Notes: generated by a model not told the origin, from the letters alone. A DNA stretch of 13,567 nucleotides from Clostridium sp. SCN 57-10 (GCA_001725215.1 MEFT01000019.1:1-13567), one strand, 5' to 3'. Shown: positions 1 through 7,727, numbered from the stretch's first letter. Numbers and translations are program-made.

Positions 1-1589
1 TTTTTCACGCTGCTGATCGAGATGGCGCCGCCCACCTGCTCGACGTTTTTGCGTACGACGTCCATGCCGACGCCGCGTCCCGAAAACTCGGTTACCTCGG
101 TATTGGTCGAGAAGCCGGCCATCATAATCAGGCCGAACGCTTCTTTTTCCGTATAGGCGGACGCCGGCTTAGTCAGCAGCCCGTTTTTGGAAGCTTTGGC
201 CAGCAGTGCCTCCGCGTTAAGGCCGCGGCCGTCGTCGCTCACCTCAATGAGGATTTCGCCGCCCACATTGCGTGCCGAAAGGAAGATGCGGGCCGTTTCC
301 GGCTTGCCGAGCGCAAGACGCTCTTCCGGCAACTCGACGCCGTGATCCATCGAGTTGCGGATCATGTGCATAAACGGGTCGACGATGGCGTCGTTGATCG
401 TTTTATCGACCTCCGTGTCGCCGCCCTCGGTGACGAGCTCCACCTTTTTGCCGAGCTTTTTCGACATATCGCGCACAATGCGGTCCATTTTATTGAATGT
501 GCTCTGCAGCGGCACCATGCGAACCGACATGACGATATCCTGCAGTTCGTCGGTCAGCTTGCGCAGCTCGCGGAACGATTTGTTGAAGTTGTCGAGCTTA
601 AGCCCATCAAGGTCCGGATTGCGCGCGACCATCGACTCCGCCGTAACGATTTCTCCGACGAGGTCCATCAGGTGATCGAGCTTTGACTGGTTGACGCTGA
701 TCAGGCTCTGCTTGGCGCTTTTCATAAGCCCCATTCCGGTCTTGCCACCGTCGAGCGCCGCGGCGGGCGCTTCGCCCTCCGGCTGGCGCGCGGAAGACGG
801 CGCGTTCGGCGTGGCCGCTTGCGCGACTGCTTGCACCGGCTGCTTGCGCGCCTGCGTCACCTCATAGGTTTTGATGTTAAGCGCGCCCTCGATGACCTTG
901 CACACCGCGTCGATCGAGCGGCTCGGACGGCAGTGAACCGTAAAGCCGTTTTTCACGATCTCTTCCGAATACGAGGGGTCGGTCTCCGGATGCGGCGGTA
1001 CCGAGCTCAACTCGTCGCAGCAATGCTGCAGCTGCGTCATCAGCATGTAAGCGCGCATGTTTTCCATCTGGCAGTCATCTTCAAAGACGACGTGAATGGT
1101 ATATGTCTCCCCGTTTGCCGCGTATGTGGGTGCGGGAGCCTGTTTTGGCGCAGGCGCGGCGGTACCGCCATCCTCGCCCTTCAGCACGCGCACCTGCTCG
1201 TGCAGACGGGTGATAAGCCCCTCCGGATTGCCCGCGGTATAGTCCTCTTCATGCAGCTTCTCAAGCTCACGCTTCAAAAAGTCGGAGGTCTGGAACACGA
1301 GGTCGAAGATCGTATCAAAGACACGGCCCAGCGATTGCGGCTCGTCACGCAGAATGTAGAACACATCCTCTACCGCATGCGAGACATTGGAGATTTCTTC
1401 GAAGCCCATCATGGCACCGGAGCCCTTGATGGTGTGCGTAATTCTGAAAATGCTGCTGATATTTTCATCCGAAATGCTGCGCGCGCGCTCGGATTCCAGC
1501 AGAATTTCGTCAAGCTGCTCCAGCATGGATTCTGTTTCGTGGATAAACGTATCCAGCATGTCCTTCATTCCGGGATCTATACGGCTCAT
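1..1589 (-). CDS. cheA: Chemotaxis sensor histidine kinase CheA (partial, C-terminus beyond left edge)
   Basis: Central kinase of chemotaxis: it receives signals from receptors through CheW, autophosphorylates on a histidine of its P1 domain, and passes the phosphate to CheY and CheB in the cytoplasm. The minus frame is open from ATG at 1589 to the left edge, giving 529 residues. P1 (about 1-130) has the phosphorylation motif THTIKGSG with His52. A CheY-binding-like P2 lies at about 160-245, followed by an Ala/Pro/Gln-rich linker. The dimerisation segment is about 295-360. The ATPase domain shows the N box (HMIRNSMDHGVE, about 408-419), G1 (DDGRGL, 452-457) and G2 (GRGVGMDVV, about 504-512). 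The rest of the ATPase domain and the CheW-like P5 lie outside. An AGGGG Shine-Dalgarno sits 9 bases before the ATG. The gene is divergent from the FliK-like operon and may begin a leftward che operon. Family assignment is very secure. Confidence 0.97.
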   Translation of the reverse strand, partial: MSRIDPGMKDMLDTFIHETESMLEQLDEILLESERARSISDENISSIFRITHTIKGSGAMMGFEEISNVSHAVEDVFYILRDEPQSLGRVFDTIFDLVFQTSDFLKRELEKLHEEDYTAGNPEGLITRLHEQVRVLKGEDGGTAAPAPKQAPAPTYAANGETYTIHVVFEDDCQMENMRAYMLMTQLQHCCDELSSVPPHPETDPSYSEEIVKNGFTVHCRPSRSIDAVCKVIEGALNIKTYEVTQARKQPVQAVAQAATPNAPSSARQPEGEAPAAALDGGKTGMGLMKSAKQSLISVNQSKLDHLMDLVGEIVTAESMVARNPDLDGLKLDNFNKSFRELRKLTDELQDIVMSVRMVPLQSTFNKMDRIVRDMSKKLGKKVELVTEGGDTEVDKTINDAIVDPFMHMIRNSMDHGVELPEERLALGKPETARIFLSARNVGGEILIEVSDDGRGLNAEALLAKASKNGLLTKPASAYTEKEAFGLIMMAGFSTNTEVTEFSGRGVGMDVVRKNVEQVGGAISISSVK

Positions 1590-1793
1590 ATCATCCAACC
1601 CCTATTTATCGAATTCTATGGTTCTCTGTATATTCAGTTATGCTACTCTTTTGATAAAACGTAACAATATGCGCAAGTTTTTTTGAAAGCGGCGCGCCAC
1701 ACCTTGCGTTTTTTCAGAACCATGTCATAAATATCATATGGCAAGTTGACACTTGTTCAAGGTTTCATCCCGCGCGAAAGAAGGTGACCACGC
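1590..1793. promoter_or_regulatory. Divergent intergenic region between cheA and the FliK-like operon
   Basis: This 204-base, AT-richer gap must hold the promoters of both flanking genes unless they are read from farther away. A perfect TTGACA (1746-1751) is present but has no -10 box at the right distance. TATCAT near 1733-1738 is a fair -10 without a good -35. On the minus strand no convincing sigma-A pair is seen. An inverted repeat (CGCAAG about 1671-1676 with CTTGCG about 1702-1707, then a run of T) spans a GGCGCGCC palindrome. The Shine-Dalgarno AAGGTGA of the plus-strand gene lies at 1781-1787. Exact promoters are not resolved. Confidence 0.4.
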
Positions 1794-3200
1794 GTGCCTG
1801 ATATTCTCAAAGTAACTACGCCGCTCGTCAGCAGCAACCAAGCCGTTTCTCCCAAGCAAAAACCAGAGGCCGTGGCGCCGTTTCCCCTTCAGGACACCTC
1901 GCGCGTCATTCAAGCGCACAACCAAAGCGAGCTGCTGAAGCAGAATACGGGGTCGCTTGAAAACGGTGACGCGCCCACACTGCTCATGAACCTGCTGCGT
2001 GATCCAGCGGTTACGGTTTCTTATCTTAAAAACATCTTTTTGCTCGAAGAAATTTTTAAGCTCGTGCCCGCAAACAATAAAACGGTTACGCAGGAGATCG
2101 AGCAGATGTTTCACGAGCTTCTGCTTTCGCCGGAGGAACTTGCCGAGGAAATGGTGCGGCAAGAGCGCGAAGCCACCTTTTTCCGCGGCGAGCTATATGA
2201 TTTTTTGCGCACCGCCGGTCAGGCGGGGCGTGAGCAGCCGCGTCTGACGCAGGCCATCGCAAACCTGCTCAAGGCCATCAGCCAGACGGGCGGACGGCAG
2301 GACATTCTCAAGGCCGTAGTCAACAATCTGACCTATCTGCAGGCCTCTCTGCCGGCGCGCGAACCGTCGTCGCAGCGGCTTAAGGCGCTGATACATAAGC
2401 TTTCTTCTCCCGGCGCGCGAGAAAACTTCGCGTTGCTTAAATCCGATGCACTGGCGCTCTCCAAAGAAATCGCGAACAGCATGTTTTGCACGCCGAAAAT
2501 GCAAAAAGTGCTTTCTATTATGACGTATAATCTGTCGCGCTATAATGACAATCTCGCGTTTTTAGACGACGCGGCGCACGAGCTGCGGCAGGCTCTGCCG
2601 CAGTCTGCGCGGCAGGAGTTTATGCGAGTCTTTGCAGAATTTCTCGCAAATCCCAATCAGACGTTGCGCGCGCAGCCGGAGTCCAAGGTAATGGACGCCC
2701 TCATCGGGCTGCTCTCGCGGCAGGTCGGGCAGGAGACGGAGAGTATTTCAGACGCGGCAAAAAACGAAAAAATCCTGCACAGCCTGCTCTCCTCGCCCTG
2801 CAATTTCACGCCCCTGCTGCACTACATCCTGCCCGCCTACGCCGACAACTTCCGCGCGTTTGCCGAGGTCTGGATTCATTCTGGCAGCGAGGGCGAGGGA
2901 CAAAACCGTCCCGGCTCGGAGGAGGGACTGCACTTTCTCGTCGTCATCGACGTCGAACACGTCGGCCGCTTCGAGGCCGAGTTTTTCGTGCGCGGCAGAG
3001 TGATTGACTTCTTCCTTTACTGTCCGCCGGGGCTCGAGACGGCCTATCAGCCGCTGATATCCTCCTTCCCCTCCATTTTGTCGGAGACGGAGTATCGCGC
3101 GGGCAAAACGTCGGTGCGTGCGCTTCAGAAAACGCGCTCCCTGATGGACGTATTCAAATCATTACCTTATAAGCGAGTGGGTGTCGATGTCAAAATCTAA
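1794..3200 (+). CDS. FliK-like / YlqG-type protein, probable type III export switch partner
   Basis: This 468-residue protein starts at GTG 1794, with AAGGTGA about 7 bases upstream. It has no signal peptide and no membrane segment. The N-terminal 60 residues are polar and Pro/Gln/Ser-rich. Residues about 60-350 are alpha-helical and Leu-rich with no recognised motif. The last about 110 residues resemble the FliK C-terminal fold: a beta-strand pair with the core FLVVIDVEHVGRFEAEFF (381-398), then RGRVIDFFLY, then a helix and further strands ending in VGVDVKI. FliK measures hook length and flips the flagellar export gate from hook to filament substrates. In B. subtilis the unstudied gene ylqG lies directly before ylqH (FhlB), the same arrangement as here, where the next gene overlaps by 14 bases. 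The match is by pattern and context only; a hook-length role is inference, and the flagellar FliK itself may lie elsewhere. Confidence 0.65.
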   Translation: MPDILKVTTPLVSSNQAVSPKQKPEAVAPFPLQDTSRVIQAHNQSELLKQNTGSLENGDAPTLLMNLLRDPAVTVSYLKNIFLLEEIFKLVPANNKTVTQEIEQMFHELLLSPEELAEEMVRQEREATFFRGELYDFLRTAGQAGREQPRLTQAIANLLKAISQTGGRQDILKAVVNNLTYLQASLPAREPSSQRLKALIHKLSSPGARENFALLKSDALALSKEIANSMFCTPKMQKVLSIMTYNLSRYNDNLAFLDDAAHELRQALPQSARQEFMRVFAEFLANPNQTLRAQPESKVMDALIGLLSRQVGQETESISDAAKNEKILHSLLSSPCNFTPLLHYILPAYADNFRAFAEVWIHSGSEGEGQNRPGSEEGLHFLVVIDVEHVGRFEAEFFVRGRVIDFFLYCPPGLETAYQPLISSFPSILSETEYRAGKTSVRALQKTRSLMDVFKSLPYKRVGVDVKI

Positions 3201-3498
3201 CCGAAAAAAAGCGGCGGCTTTAAAATACGATTTCTCGGGGGACAGCGCCCCCGTTGTTATCGCGTCGGGCTATGGCGCCGTGGCCGACCGTATCATCGAC
3301 CTTGCAGAAACGCAGGGCATCCCTGTCTATCGCGACGACAGCGCCGCCTCACTGCTCTGCATGCTCGACGTCGGCTCAAGCATTCCCCCCGAGCTTTACC
3401 AGGTAATCGCCACCGTCTACCAACGCATTCTGTCAACCGCCGCCAAGCAGGAACTTGCCTCGCAGCAGCGCGCGGGTCGGGGCACTGACCATGAATAG
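3187..3498 (+). CDS. fhlB: FhlB/YlqH-type stand-alone FlhB C-terminal domain (EscU/YscU/HrcU family)
   Basis: A 103-residue cytoplasmic protein corresponding to the C-terminal domain of FlhB, the type III export gate component that controls substrate switching. Diagnostic segments are AALKYD near 10-15, APVVIASGYGAVADRI (21-36), the GIPVYRDD segment (44-51) and IPPELYQVIATVY (66-78), all in the order seen in FlhB after its self-cleavage site. The NPTH cleavage motif and the four-helix membrane domain of full FlhB are absent. ATG 3187 was preferred over in-frame GTG 3181 because GAGTGG ends 6 bases before it. The start overlaps the end of the FliK-like gene by 14 bases, suggesting translational coupling. 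In Bacillus, FhlB can partly stand in for the FlhB C-domain (established knowledge); that role here is inference. Family call is secure. Confidence 0.88.
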   Translation: MSKSNRKKAAALKYDFSGDSAPVVIASGYGAVADRIIDLAETQGIPVYRDDSAASLLCMLDVGSSIPPELYQVIATVYQRILSTAAKQELASQQRAGRGTDHE

Positions 3499-4306
3499 GC
3501 ATTTGCAGCAGGTCAAGGCGTACGCGGCGCAAAACGAAAGAGCGCGGCGCAGTGCCGGCCCACGGTCTTGGGGATTTGTGCTCATTGCCATCTTCGTCGT
3601 CTTCTTAGGGAAGGGCATCGGCTCCATGCAAACGGACATCAAAGGCCACACGGCCGGTACGGCTGCGGGAAGCGCGGCTGGCGGTGGGCTTGATGGCTCG
3701 CCCGTCACGGAGAATGGCGGAACGCCGTGGAGTCTCATTCTGGTGAACGAGCAATACCCCCTGCCGACCGATTTCTCCGTCGTGCTCGCAAATGTATCGG
3801 GCGGGCGGGTTGACAGCCGCATCGAGGAAACACTGCAGTCCATGATCGCCGACGCAAAAGCAGACGGCATATCGCTGCGCATTTGCTCGTCTTATCGCAG
3901 TGTAAGCTACCAGAAACGCCTGTACGAAGCGCAGCAAAAGAAATCGGGCACACCGGTATACGATTATGTGCAGCCGCCCGGCGCAAGCGAACACCATACG
4001 GGACTTGCTGTCGACCTGCTTGCCGCGGGCGTCAACTCGCTGACGCCCGCCTTCGCCAAGACGGCGGCTTACAAATGGCTTTGCGCGCATGCCGACCAAT
4101 ATGGTTTTATTGAACGGTATCCACAGGGCAAGCAGGCCATGACCGGCATCGAGTGGGAGCCGTGGCACTTTCGTTATGTAGGCGTGGCATGCGCGCAATA
4201 TATCAAGGCGTTCGGCATGTGCCTTGAGGAATATGCCGCAGAGCAGCTGCCCGCCTACGCAAACGCTTTACCGAAGGAGGGGATGCCCGTTGGACCAATT
4301 GACTGA
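3491..4306 (+). CDS. Membrane-anchored VanY/DacB-type D-alanyl-D-alanine carboxypeptidase (peptidase M15B)
   Basis: Zinc peptidase expected to trim the terminal D-Ala from peptidoglycan stem peptides outside the membrane. The 271-residue protein starts at ATG 3491, overlapping the stop of the FhlB-type gene by 8 bases; an earlier in-frame ATG at 3455 lies deep in that gene and lacks context. Residues about 26-46 form one hydrophobic anchor segment, followed by a Gly/Ala/Thr-rich linker (about 50-78). The M15 domain occupies about 85-245: SSYRS (133-137), the zinc motif SxHxxGxAxD as SEHHTGLAVD (166-175, ligands His168 and Asp175), and EPWHFRYVG (223-231), giving catalytic Glu223 and the third ligand His226. 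All key residues are present, so an active enzyme is likely. It sits between export-switch genes and an FtsA-like gene, which suggests local wall remodelling, but a housekeeping or cell-wall recycling role is equally possible. Confidence 0.9.
   Translation: MNRHLQQVKAYAAQNERARRSAGPRSWGFVLIAIFVVFLGKGIGSMQTDIKGHTAGTAAGSAAGGGLDGSPVTENGGTPWSLILVNEQYPLPTDFSVVLANVSGGRVDSRIEETLQSMIADAKADGISLRICSSYRSVSYQKRLYEAQQKKSGTPVYDYVQPPGASEHHTGLAVDLLAAGVNSLTPAFAKTAAYKWLCAHADQYGFIERYPQGKQAMTGIEWEPWHFRYVGVACAQYIKAFGMCLEEYAAEQLPAYANALPKEGMPVGPID
4275..4282 (+). promoter_or_regulatory. Strong Shine-Dalgarno that sets the TTG start of the FtsA-like gene
   Basis: AAGGAGGG lies inside the end of the carboxypeptidase gene, 7 bases before TTG 4290. 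No ATG or GTG in that frame has comparable spacing, and an upstream in-frame ATG (4224) has no such site. The ATG at 4283 is in another frame. Confidence 0.85.
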
Positions 4307-6383
4307 GCGCAACCTCATCTTTGCGCTTGACATCGGCACGCGAAGCGTCATCGGCATCGTCGGCTATCAAGACGGCGACCTGTTTCGTGTTTGCTGCACA
4401 GAACGGGAAGAGTATAAAAACCGTGCCGTGGTAGACGGTCAGATCGAAGACATTGAAGAAACAGCCAAGATCACCGGCCTCGTCAAAGAGCGCCTTGAGC
4501 AGAAACTTGGCTTTCCGCTGAAAACGGTATACATCGCGGCGGCGGGGCGCGTGCTCAAGACCATGGAGAGCAGCCACGAAGTGCCCGTGCCCGAAGGTGA
4601 AGCCATTACGGGCGAATTTGTCGCCAAGCTTGAGCTGGGCGCCATTCAAAAGGCATACGGACGGCTTGAAACCGAGGGAGATGGCCAAGGCGACGCATTT
4701 TTCTGCGTCGGCCACGCGGTGCGCGGCTACCGGCTCGACGGTTACCCTATTTCAACGCTGCTCGGCCACCGCGGCAAGACGGCCGAGGTTTCGCAGATTG
4801 TCACCTTCCTGCCCCGCGAGGTTATGGAGAGCCTCTACGCCACCATGGCTCTCATCGGGCTGACGGTATCCGGCCTTACACTCGAGCCGATCGCGGCGAT
4901 GAACGCCATCATTCCGCCCGACCTGCGCAAGCTCAACCTCGCGCTGTGCGACATCGGCGCGGGCACGTCGGACATCGCGCTATGCGACCGCGGCAGCGTG
5001 TCGGCCTATACGATGGCGACCGTCGCGGGCGACGAAATCACCGAAGAGGTCATGCGCGCCTGCCTGGTCGACTTCCAGACCGCCGAACAGATTAAAATGC
5101 AGCTGTCTGCCGATATAAACGCTCCCGTTACCTTTGATAATATTTTAGGCTTTTCCCAAACGATACCGGGCGAGGAAATCTACCGCATGATCTGCCCCGC
5201 CATTGAAAAGCTTGCGTCGGTCATCTGTGAGGAGATCGCGCAGACCAACGGAAAGGCTCCCGCCGCCGTGTTTCTCGTCGGCGGAGGCAGCCGCACACCG
5301 ACACTGCAAACGCTTGTGGCGCAGGCGCTGGGGCTTGATGAAAAACATGTGGCCGTCGGCGGAAACGTATACATCCGCCGCATGATTACGGCCGAAGAAA
5401 ACTTGCTCTCTCCCGAATACGCGACGCCGCTTGGCATCGCGATTACCGCCGCATCGCAGCGCGCTTACGACTCGTTTGTCGTCACCGTCAACGACCGCAA
5501 GCTGCACCTCTTCAACCTCTGGGATACATCGGTACTCGGCGTACTGCAAATGTCGGGCTATCGTTACCGCCAGCTGATGGGCAAAGCGGGCGCAAGCATC
5601 AGCTATACGCTGAACGGCGAACGCCGCGTCGCATGGGGTAAGCCCGCCCGCCCCGCCGAAGTCATGCTTCGCGGCGCTCCCGCCGCGCTGACCGATACCG
5701 TTCAGCCGGGCGACGTGCTTACGTTCACCCCCGCCGAATGCGGTGAGGACGCCGCGCTGACGCTCTCTGACCTTGCGGACGTGTTTTCCCGATTTACCGT
5801 TACGCTGGAGGGGCAGCCCGTCTCGGTGGGGCGCTTTGCCACGGTGAACGGCGTACCGCAGGAAAAGGACTACGCCATCAAATCGGGCGATGAAATCGTG
5901 CTGACCCGCATTGCAACCGTCGGCCAGCTGTGCGCCGCCGTCGGCGTCTCGCTCGACGGTCAGGCGGCTCTGGTCAACGGCATCCCGCGCGGCGAGGAGT
6001 ACGCGCTCGCCGCAGGCGACGCGGTTTCGCTTGTACCCGCGGACGAGTATCCCCCCGCGCCCGCTGCCAACCCACCCGTGTCTCGCCCTGTGCGGGAGCC
6101 TGAAGCGCCGAGCGTCGGCGCTCCCCCGATTGAGTCAACGCACGACAGCACGGCCTCGCAACCTCGCGCGCTCATCATCGAGCTAAACGGACGCCCGCTG
6201 CGCCTTCCTCCTCGAGAGGGCGGCCTGCCCTATCAGTTTTTTGACCTCTTGCCCTATGCCGACATTGACCCGCAAAACCCGCAGGGCCAAATCGTGCAGA
6301 TGTTGAACGGGCAGCCCGCATCCTACATCAAAGAGCTGCAAGACGGAGATTGCGCCGAGATATTTTGGAACAACAGCATCTGA
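4290..6383 (+). CDS. FtsA-like actin-fold ATPase with long C-terminal tail of beta-grasp-like units
   Basis: A 697-residue protein starting at TTG 4290, overlapping the carboxypeptidase gene by 17 bases. Residues about 9-395 are an FtsA/PilM-type actin fold: phosphate-1 loop ALDIGTRSVIGIVG (12-25), an FtsA-like 1C/SHS2 region (about 80-175), phosphate-2 loop CDIGAGTSDIALCD (220-233) and adenosine motif VFLVGGGSR (327-335). ATP binding is therefore expected. The tail has four similar stretches (about 436-480, 502-538, 544-582, 626-693) built around a short strand, a central 'NG' turn and a closing 'GD-x-hydrophobic' strand, as in beta-grasp (ThiS/SLBB-like) folds. A Pro-rich linker (about 587-625) precedes the last unit. 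The C-terminal membrane amphipathic helix typical of true FtsA is not seen, and no ftsZ is nearby, so this is probably not the division FtsA. It could act as a cytoskeletal or assembly ATPase linked to export or envelope work; the function is unknown. Confidence 0.8.
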   Translation: MDQLTERNLIFALDIGTRSVIGIVGYQDGDLFRVCCTEREEYKNRAVVDGQIEDIEETAKITGLVKERLEQKLGFPLKTVYIAAAGRVLKTMESSHEVPVPEGEAITGEFVAKLELGAIQKAYGRLETEGDGQGDAFFCVGHAVRGYRLDGYPISTLLGHRGKTAEVSQIVTFLPREVMESLYATMALIGLTVSGLTLEPIAAMNAIIPPDLRKLNLALCDIGAGTSDIALCDRGSVSAYTMATVAGDEITEEVMRACLVDFQTAEQIKMQLSADINAPVTFDNILGFSQTIPGEEIYRMICPAIEKLASVICEEIAQTNGKAPAAVFLVGGGSRTPTLQTLVAQALGLDEKHVAVGGNVYIRRMITAEENLLSPEYATPLGIAITAASQRAYDSFVVTVNDRKLHLFNLWDTSVLGVLQMSGYRYRQLMGKAGASISYTLNGERRVAWGKPARPAEVMLRGAPAALTDTVQPGDVLTFTPAECGEDAALTLSDLADVFSRFTVTLEGQPVSVGRFATVNGVPQEKDYAIKSGDEIVLTRIATVGQLCAAVGVSLDGQAALVNGIPRGEEYALAAGDAVSLVPADEYPPAPAANPPVSRPVREPEAPSVGAPPIESTHDSTASQPRALIIELNGRPLRLPPREGGLPYQFFDLLPYADIDPQNPQGQIVQMLNGQPASYIKELQDGDCAEIFWNNSI

Positions 6384-6394
6384 GGAGGATAGCT

Positions 6395-7633
6395 ATGGAC
6401 GCTTATATCGTTCGCCAGCCCATTATCAACAAAGCGCAGCATGTGGAAGCCTATGAAATCGTGTATCAGCAGGATAGCAGCACGCTTTACAACCAGAATG
6501 ACACCACCGCCGCCACGGCGATCATCTCCTTCTTCAATCAAATTGACCGCCACAGCTTTTTAGAGGGCAAGGATGCGTTTCTCACCTTTACCCCCAATCT
6601 GCTGATGCAAAACGTGCCCAAGATTTTTGACGAGAAAAAACTAGTGATCCAAATTGAGGACAATGTGCTCGTCAACCCCCAGGCAGTTTCGATTTTAAAG
6701 CAGTATAAAGAGCGTGGCTACCGTATGGCGCTCAACGGCTTTGATTTTTACAACCGCCATCTTGACATTCTGCCTGATATGGAATATCTGAAGGTCGACT
6801 TTTCCCATCCGACCAGAGATCAGGAGAGCATCAAAAACATCGTGAGCATCGCCAAGCGGCTGAAAAAGAAGCCCATCGCCTACCACGTCAACACACCCGA
6901 CGCACGCGGACGGGCCGTGGTCTATGGCTTTGACTATATTCAGGGCGAGAGCGTCGCCGAAATGATGAAGACCAAGGTGCACCGGCCGGAAAAGCTGCAC
7001 TCTACCTTCTTCCGGCTGATGGCCGCCATTACGCGGCCGCAGCCCGATTTTGACGAGATCGAGCAGCTCGTTTCGCTCGACGTCACGCTGACCTTCTCTC
7101 TGCTCAAAATGGTAAACTCGGCCTATTTCGCGTTGCCCAACCGCATTCGCGAGGTCAAGCAGGCGCTTACCATCCTAGGTTTGGGCCAGCTCAAACAGTG
7201 GATCTACCTGATGAGCTTCGTGCCCGACAGCGGCATGGCGGAGGAGCTGATCAAAACCTCTTTCTTGCGCGCCGTCTTTTGCCAGAAGATCTCGCAGGCG
7301 ATTCCCGCCTTCCCCATTTCAGGTGAATCAGCCTATCTGCTCGGCATGTTTTCGACGCTTGACGTGCTGCTTGAAGTTCCGCTTGCCGATGCCGTTAGCC
7401 AGCTTCCGCTAGCCGACGAAATCAAAAACGGCCTGCTTGGTCAAGAGGGGCCGTGTCAGGAACTGCTTACGCTTTGCGTGGCGTATGAAAAGGGACGGTG
7501 GACGAAAGTGGCGCACTGCGCCGAGACCCTGCGTGTTCCGGTACATATTATCGCGGCAACCTATTTCAGCTCCGTCGAGTATGTCAACGACATTTGGTCG
7601 ACACTGCTGGGCACGCAAAGCAGCAGTAAATAG
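6395..7633 (+). CDS. EAL-HDOD signalling protein (YuxH/CdgJ-like) with degenerate EAL domain
   Basis: A 412-residue cytoplasmic protein. ATG 6395 was chosen because GAGGAGG, overlapping the stop of the FtsA-like gene, lies just upstream; the gap between genes is 11 bases. Residues 1-190 form an EAL-type fold with landmarks VRQPI (6-10), AYEIVYQ (19-25), KVDFSH (133-138) and YIQGESVAE (181-189). Where active phosphodiesterases have the metal-binding Asp-Asp pair (DDFG), this protein has NGFD (114-117), so it is unlikely to hydrolyse cyclic-di-GMP. Residues about 200-390 are an HDOD domain with LLKMVNSAYFALP (236-248) and IREVKQALTILGLGQLKQW (251-269). Proteins of this design regulate motility or biofilm in other bacteria without catalysis. 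Position at the end of the coupled operon and before flagellin supports a regulatory role in motility. A 7-bp inverted repeat (7603-7609 with 7621-7627) spans its 3' end. Confidence 0.9.
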   Translation: MDAYIVRQPIINKAQHVEAYEIVYQQDSSTLYNQNDTTAATAIISFFNQIDRHSFLEGKDAFLTFTPNLLMQNVPKIFDEKKLVIQIEDNVLVNPQAVSILKQYKERGYRMALNGFDFYNRHLDILPDMEYLKVDFSHPTRDQESIKNIVSIAKRLKKKPIAYHVNTPDARGRAVVYGFDYIQGESVAEMMKTKVHRPEKLHSTFFRLMAAITRPQPDFDEIEQLVSLDVTLTFSLLKMVNSAYFALPNRIREVKQALTILGLGQLKQWIYLMSFVPDSGMAEELIKTSFLRAVFCQKISQAIPAFPISGESAYLLGMFSTLDVLLEVPLADAVSQLPLADEIKNGLLGQEGPCQELLTLCVAYEKGRWTKVAHCAETLRVPVHIIAATYFSSVEYVNDIWSTLLGTQSSSK

Positions 7634-7685
7634 TTCCAAAAAATTTTTAAGAAGCACTTTCAATTCCCAAAAAGCGGCGTATAAC

Positions 7686-7712
7686 TATGGTAACGGCAAT
7701 GACAGCCGATGC
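7686..7712 (+). promoter_or_regulatory. Possible sigma-28 (SigD/FliA) promoter for flagellin
   Basis: GCCGATGC (7705-7712) matches 6 of 8 bases of the sigma-28 -10 consensus GCCGATAA. TATGGTAA (7686-7693) sits at the standard 11-base spacing but matches only 4 of 8 bases of the -35 consensus. Transcription would start near 7719, about 100 bases before the flagellin ATG. Flagellin genes are classic sigma-28 targets. The -35 is weak, so this is a candidate only. Confidence 0.45.
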
Positions 7713-7727
7713 AAACGGTTTTTATCT

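Noticed and set aside
1606..1613. Sigma-28-like -10 (TTCGATAA) on the minus strand before cheA
   Set aside because: Although a TATA sits 15 bases upstream of it, transcription would start at about the Shine-Dalgarno of cheA, leaving no usable ribosome binding site.
819..1664. A 281-codon plus-strand frame across cheA
   Set aside because: It is antisense to the CheA frame, whose P1 to G2 motifs are continuous and correct. The translation is rich in His/Arg as expected of a shadow frame.
1746..1751. Perfect TTGACA -35 before the FliK-like gene
   Set aside because: No -10-like sequence exists 16-18 bases downstream; that stretch is GC-rich and runs into the Shine-Dalgarno.
7603..7627. Inverted repeat ACTGCTG/CAGCAGT at the 3' end of the EAL-HDOD gene as a terminator
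   Set aside because: The 7-bp stem has an 11-base loop, lies inside the coding region and is followed by A-rich sequence with no adjacent T run.
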